Shown piece after piece: positions 5,899 to 9,446 of a stretch of DNA of 9,446 nt. Both the position numbers and the translations under genes were made by a program. The stretch spans positions 1-9,446 of the forward strand of contig JANXAX010000070.1 of assembly GCA_025062175.1 (NCBI GenBank), given 5' to 3'. The notes under the pieces were generated by a model. It was given only the letters and a program-made list of their open reading frames with translations, did no database searches and was not told where the DNA came from. The stretch is from Anaerolineae bacterium. Lineage in GTDB: Bacteria; Chloroflexota; Anaerolineae; 4572-78; NAK82. Position 1 is the stretch's first letter. Each line of letters starts with the position of its first letter.

Positions 5899-6417
5899 TC
5901 AAAGGGGAATGATCTCTGCCTCCAGACGGCCGTCGCGGACCACCAACAACCCCACGGTGTTGCGACCACCGCTGCCGCGTGTGGCCGAACCGGGGTTGAC
6001 CATCAGGACACCCTGATAGGTGGCGATATGCGCAGCATGGGTATGCCCGTAGACGATGCAGTCAGGTGGGTTTTCAGCGAACTCACTAAATAAATAGGCA
6101 TGCAAGGCGGCATAATCGATCGGGGGTGGGAGCACACGGTTGGGGTTGGGCACGCGGTCTCCGTGGATGAGCCCAATGCGCTTGTCCTCGGCCTGGATCA
6201 CAGTTTTGTGGGGCAGCGCCGAGCGTGTCTCCGGCTGGTCCATATTGCCATGCACAGCGATCACCGGCGCGATCTCGGCCAGCGCATCGAGCACCTCGCG
6301 ACTGACCAGGTCGCCAGCGTGCAGGATTGTGTCCACTCCGTCAAAGGCGTTTAACACCGCTTGGGGCAGCCGTTTGCCCATTGTATGCGTATCGCTGATG
6401 AGCCCTATCCGCCTCAT
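5899..6417 (-). CDS. YfcE/MJ0936-type metallophosphoesterase
   Basis: A 172-residue protein starting MRRIGLISDTH carries the full calcineurin-like signature: SDTH with Asp9 and His11, AGD with Asp36, HGNMD with Asn58, IHGD with His85, and GHTH with His125 and His127. These residues bind two metal ions. The length is normal for the small YfcE/MJ0936 phosphodiesterases, which act on phosphodiester or phosphomonoester substrates in the cytoplasm; the natural substrate is unknown. A GTG at 6438 would extend it by 7 residues, but the ATG at 6417 is preferred. It has AGGAG about 8 bases before it, starts right at the family's first strand, and overlaps the proB stop as ATGA, a usual sign of translational coupling. 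Confidence 0.9.
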   Translation of the reverse strand: MRRIGLISDTHTMGKRLPQAVLNAFDGVDTILHAGDLVSREVLDALAEIAPVIAVHGNMDQPETRSALPHKTVIQAEDKRIGLIHGDRVPNPNRVLPPPIDYAALHAYLFSEFAENPPDCIVYGHTHAAHIATYQGVLMVNPGSATRGSGGRNTVGLLVVRDGRLEAEIIPL

Positions 6418-7559
6418 AACGCGCTCTCCTGATAACACCGAGTAGGGGATGTCGCGCTGGGTTCTGGACAGACCAAAACCAGGTTGTCACGGTGCACGAC
6501 TGTCGGACCATAATCATAACCCAGAATCGTCGGTATCTCAGTCGATTTGTGGCCCTGGATAACACGCAGAGCCGCGGCATCGTAGTTTGTCACACCGCGT
6601 GCGATCTCGCGACCTGCTGTGTCAAGCAGGCGCACCGTTTGTCCGCGTCTGAAATCGCCCACGATGCGCACAACCCCCACCGGCAACAGGCTCTTCCCAC
6701 CCTCCACCACTGCCTGCACAGCGCCGTGGTCGATGAAAATATCGCCCGCGGGCGACTCGGCCAGAATCCAGCGCTTGCGGCTCTCAATATGGCTGACGAT
6801 CGCCCGGAAACGCGTGCCAATCGCTTCGCCGGCCACCAGGCGCAAAAGTACGTTGGGTTCCCATCCGGCAGCGATGATCACTTCACTCCCGGAGCGTGTG
6901 GCCAGTTCGGCGGCTTCGATCTTGGTGACCATCCCGCCCACGCTGTCTACAGAGCCCCGCCCACCCGCCAGACGGCGGATCTCATCAGTGATCACAGGCA
7001 CCTCCGGGATGAGCCGTGCTGTGGCATCCCGACGCGGGTCAGCGGTGAAGAGCCCGGCCTGGTCTGTCAGGATGATCAGCAGGTCAGCGTCCACCAGATT
7101 GGCCACCAGGGCGGAAAGGTTATCGTTGTCCCCAATCTTGATCTCCTCGACCGCCACTACGTCGTTTTCATTGATGATCGGGATGGCACGCAGGCGGAGC
7201 AGTGACAGCAGGGTATGGCGTGCATTCAAGTAACACTCCCGGTCGGCAAAGTCATGGCGGGTCAGCAGAGCCTGCGCTACGGTGATGCCGTAATAGCTGA
7301 AGAATTGCTCATAAAGACCCATCAAGACCACCTGGCCAATCGCGGCCATCGTCTGTTTGAAAGCGATGTCCTTTTGGCGCGGGGAGAGGCCGGTGCGTTC
7401 ACGCCCGGCAAAGATGGCTCCTGAAGAGACCAGAAGGATCTCGTGGCCTTGTTCGTGCAGAGCAGCTAGCTGGCGCACCAGCTCCAGCATGCGCGGCCGG
7501 TTGAGATGGTCACCGCCCGCGGTGAGGGTACGGGTTCCCAGCTTGACCACGATCCGCAT
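6414..7559 (-). CDS. proB: Glutamate 5-kinase
   Basis: The 381-residue protein catalyses ATP-dependent phosphorylation of L-glutamate to glutamyl-5-phosphate, the first step of proline synthesis in the cytoplasm. The amino-acid kinase domain occupies about 1-255: VVKLGTRTL (4-12), LLVSSGAI (42-49), NEND (130-133), IGDNDNLSALVA (142-153), ILTDQAGLFTADPR (163-176), and VGGMVTK (207-213) with Lys213. A PUA domain follows (about 270-355, including GDIFIDHGAVQAVVEGGKSL and RGVTNYDA), as in full-length bacterial enzymes such as E. coli ProB. The usual SVGTGGM has two residues fewer here (SVGGM, 206-210). Start ATG is 9 bases after the stop of the upstream gene, with GAGGTG about 10 bases before it. 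proA, the usual partner, is not in the window. Feedback inhibition by proline is a family trait, not something shown here. Confidence 0.95.
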   Translation of the reverse strand: MRIVVKLGTRTLTAGGDHLNRPRMLELVRQLAALHEQGHEILLVSSGAIFAGRERTGLSPRQKDIAFKQTMAAIGQVVLMGLYEQFFSYYGITVAQALLTRHDFADRECYLNARHTLLSLLRLRAIPIINENDVVAVEEIKIGDNDNLSALVANLVDADLLIILTDQAGLFTADPRRDATARLIPEVPVITDEIRRLAGGRGSVDSVGGMVTKIEAAELATRSGSEVIIAAGWEPNVLLRLVAGEAIGTRFRAIVSHIESRKRWILAESPAGDIFIDHGAVQAVVEGGKSLLPVGVVRIVGDFRRGQTVRLLDTAGREIARGVTNYDAAALRVIQGHKSTEIPTILGYDYGPTVVHRDNLVLVCPEPSATSPTRCYQESAL

Positions 7560-7568
7560 TCGATCTGC

Positions 7569-9446
7569 TCACCTCTCCCGAGAATCGCTCATTTGGGACT
7601 TGATGCGCGTATAGGCGGGCCGCGGCGTGCGGTCGGGGTTGAGCACTGCATACCAACGCATCGGTTCGGCTGCAGTATACCAGGGAACAGTGCTAAAATC
7701 CAGATTAAAGACGAAAAGTGCATGCACCCATGGCCATTCGGTGCGGATTTTCTCGTACGCACGTGCCAGATACTGGGCCTGTTCCAGCTCGCTTACTCCA
7801 GCGGTCTCATGCTCGACCAGGTCCCAGCTGGTGTGTAACACCCAGCCCAGCTCAGTGATCCAGACGGGCGTGTCCGCGTCTCCGTGGGCGAGCATCACCT
7901 GACGTTGTTCCACCACGCGTTCCAGGCTCAACCCCCAAGCATCGCGATGATCTGGAGGGTTGCCGAACGGATAGGGATGGCTGCCGAGGGCATCGAAATA
8001 TCCGCGGGCACCGGCAGCGTACATCCTGTCTAGGAATTCCAGGTCACCCATGGCAGTAGGGCTGCCTTGACCGGTGGTCGCCAGGCCGCCGCTGATGACC
8101 AACGCCGACGGATCAACTGACTTGACAGCGCGGAAGGCGGTCTGGAGCATTTGGGTGTAGCGCCCCGGGTCAGGGTCAAGGTAGCCCCATTCGTAGTTCA
8201 AATTAGGTTCGTTCCAGATCTCGTAGGCAGCCACCCGGCCGCGGTAACGGCGGGCTAGTTCTTTCATAAAACGTCCGAAATCCTCCATGTCCTCTGGAGG
8301 GTAACTCAAAAAGGTTCCCGGCGGCCTGGCCCAGGCCGGTGTGCCATGGACGCGCAGCAGAATGCGCAATCCCTGGCTCTCAAAGGCAGCCACGGTGTTG
8401 TCTGGGTCGATCCAGCGATACTTCCCCCGGCGCGGTTCCACAGTTTCCCAATTGACATAGCCCTTGGCCCAGCGCAAGTTGAGGTCACGGATCAGATACG
8501 CCTTGCTCAAGTCGGCAATGTTGAAGCCATAGACGAACTCCTCATCCGGTGGCATGGACGTTGCTGGACGTTCCGGCACTTCTGGCATCTCAGTTTCCAA
8601 CAACCAGTTGTCCGGACGCAGAGTGATGCCGTGGCGCAAATCGGGGAAGTCATCCCAGGCCAAGCTGCGGGTGATGCGCACCGGAGTGGAGTGACCAAGA
8701 GGCGACAGGGCATAGACTTCGTGGTTGCCGTCCCGCCACGAGGTGAAGAGCAGCCAGCTGCCCTCTGTGCCGGATATGCCGGGTGACCAGCTCAGCGAGC
8801 CAATCCAGCTCTCGCCTTGCCATATGAGCCGGGGATGGTGCGTGCCCACCTCAAGCACGTAGATACCCAGCCGGTTCTCCTCCGTCCAACCCACAAATGC
8901 GAGCTGGCGTCCATCTGGTGACCAAGCAGGCGCACTGGCGCGTAGTGGCCATCGGGTGAGCACCTGCTCGTTACGGCCATCGATGTCGATAAGGTGAATT
9001 TCTTCGATGTCGCCGCGCACGGCAGCGAAAGCGATGCGCGTGCCATCCGGCGACCAGGCGGGCAGGCGGTCGCTCGCTTCGTTAAAGGTGAGCTGCATCG
9101 CTTCGCTGCCGTCCAAAGCCTGGACGAACAATTCGGGATCTCCATCGCGCTCTGAGATGAACGCGATGTGCGTGCCGTCCGGCGACCAAGCGGGCCAATA
9201 ATCCCACGCGGGATGCTGCGTCATATTGATTAAGTTGGCGCCATATTCGTCCATCACCCAGATTTCACTGTCGCCGCTGCGATGACTGGTGAAAGCGATG
9301 CGGCACGTCGCTGCCGGGTCGCGACAACTGGGTGACCAGGTGGCATCCCAGTCGCCGGCGGGGTGGTTCGTCAGGTTAACCGGTGCTCTACCAGGTTCGG
9401 CGGCGAAGATATCTCCGTGGCCGGCGCGGTCAGAGGCACAGAGCAA
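7569..9446 (-). CDS. TolB-type beta-propeller fused to a clan A glycoside hydrolase-like barrel (5' end outside window)
   Basis: The frame is open to the right edge, so the N-terminus is missing. The codon at the edge is TTG and lies inside a repeat, not at a start. Visible residues 1-270 are WD40-like PD40 repeats, each with a xxPAWSPDGTxIAFxSxRDGDxEIxxxxxDG pattern, of the kind found in TolB and peptidase propellers. From about 305 a TIM barrel follows: FNIADLSKAYLIRDLNLRWAKGYVNWETVEP, ILLRVHGTPAW, AAYEIWNEPN with the acid/base Glu413, ALGSHPYPF with His490, and VWITELGW with nucleophile Glu532. These match the clan A fold near GH39/GH5-type enzymes. It would cut or bind a glycosidic bond, probably outside the cell if an N-terminal signal exists beyond the window. 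It precedes proB by 9 bases. The polysaccharide target is unknown, and the barrel could be catalytically divergent despite intact glutamates. Confidence 0.85.
   Translation of the reverse strand: MLCASDRAGHGDIFAAEPGRAPVNLTNHPAGDWDATWSPSCRDPAATCRIAFTSHRSGDSEIWVMDEYGANLINMTQHPAWDYWPAWSPDGTHIAFISERDGDPELFVQALDGSEAMQLTFNEASDRLPAWSPDGTRIAFAAVRGDIEEIHLIDIDGRNEQVLTRWPLRASAPAWSPDGRQLAFVGWTEENRLGIYVLEVGTHHPRLIWQGESWIGSLSWSPGISGTEGSWLLFTSWRDGNHEVYALSPLGHSTPVRITRSLAWDDFPDLRHGITLRPDNWLLETEMPEVPERPATSMPPDEEFVYGFNIADLSKAYLIRDLNLRWAKGYVNWETVEPRRGKYRWIDPDNTVAAFESQGLRILLRVHGTPAWARPPGTFLSYPPEDMEDFGRFMKELARRYRGRVAAYEIWNEPNLNYEWGYLDPDPGRYTQMLQTAFRAVKSVDPSALVISGGLATTGQGSPTAMGDLEFLDRMYAAGARGYFDALGSHPYPFGNPPDHRDAWGLSLERVVEQRQVMLAHGDADTPVWITELGWVLHTSWDLVEHETAGVSELEQAQYLARAYEKIRTEWPWVHALFVFNLDFSTVPWYTAAEPMRWYAVLNPDRTPRPAYTRIKSQMSDSRER

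Noticed and set aside
5619..5912. 97-codon plus-strand frame in the gap at 5582-5898
   Set aside because: It overlaps the phosphoesterase end on the opposite strand and has no Shine-Dalgarno or known domain.
5661..5969. 102-codon minus-strand frame with a CxxC motif near the phosphoesterase end
   Set aside because: It begins inside the phosphoesterase gene in another frame, has no ribosome site and no recognisable homology.
6418..6438. GTG start at 6438 for the phosphoesterase
   Set aside because: The ATG at 6417 has a proper AGGAG, overlaps the proB stop as ATGA, and begins exactly at the conserved first strand.
6492..7205. 237-codon plus-strand frame opposite proB
   Set aside because: proB motifs are intact over the whole stretch, so this is a shadow frame.

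Overview
This window reads like accessory-to-ordinary chromosome of a moderately GC-rich bacterium, most likely a member of the Chloroflexota (Anaerolineae/Caldilineae-like). The taxon is inferred from the kinds of genes present: a Tat-exported sugar-type binding protein, a uroporphyrinogen-decarboxylase-like enzyme next to it, a TolB-type propeller fused to a glycosidase-like barrel, and a single-pass membrane protein of a sort I associate with that phylum. No marker gene confirms it. All eight supported genes lie on the minus strand and are read from high to low coordinates. There is no rRNA, tRNA, CRISPR array, transposase or phage gene.

Region 9446-5899 is one tight transcription unit: the 3' part of a large beta-propeller/TIM-barrel protein (9446-7569), then 9 bases later glutamate 5-kinase proB (7559-6414), then a small YfcE-type metallophosphoesterase that starts inside the proB stop codon through an ATGA overlap (6417-5899). 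A 422-base non-coding stretch (5477-5898) follows. It carries several short dyads and a good sigma70-type promoter (-10 TATAAT at 5552-5557).

Region 5476-1882 is a second leftward group, probably read from that promoter: an uncharacterised single-pass membrane protein with a GTG start, a HAD-family hydrolase, a solitary DNA methyltransferase without a visible restriction partner, and a UroD-superfamily protein whose start overlaps the methyltransferase end by 14 bases. Two abutting dyads sit between this promoter and the membrane-protein start and touch its Shine-Dalgarno sequence.

Region 1881-1 begins with a weak candidate terminator and a near-consensus promoter (TTGACA, 17 bases, TATATT; 1839-1811). 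A leader of about 400 bases contains dyads, and then comes the gene for a Tat-secreted ABC-transporter solute-binding protein that runs off the left edge. Its permeases would be expected beyond the window.

The genes do not form one recognisable pathway: proline synthesis, a phosphoesterase, a phosphatase-like enzyme, a DNA methylase and carbohydrate uptake sit side by side. I see no clear new defence or mobile system. The best leads are the two structured leaders, the propeller-glycosidase fusion and the UroD-like enzyme lying next to a transporter gene.
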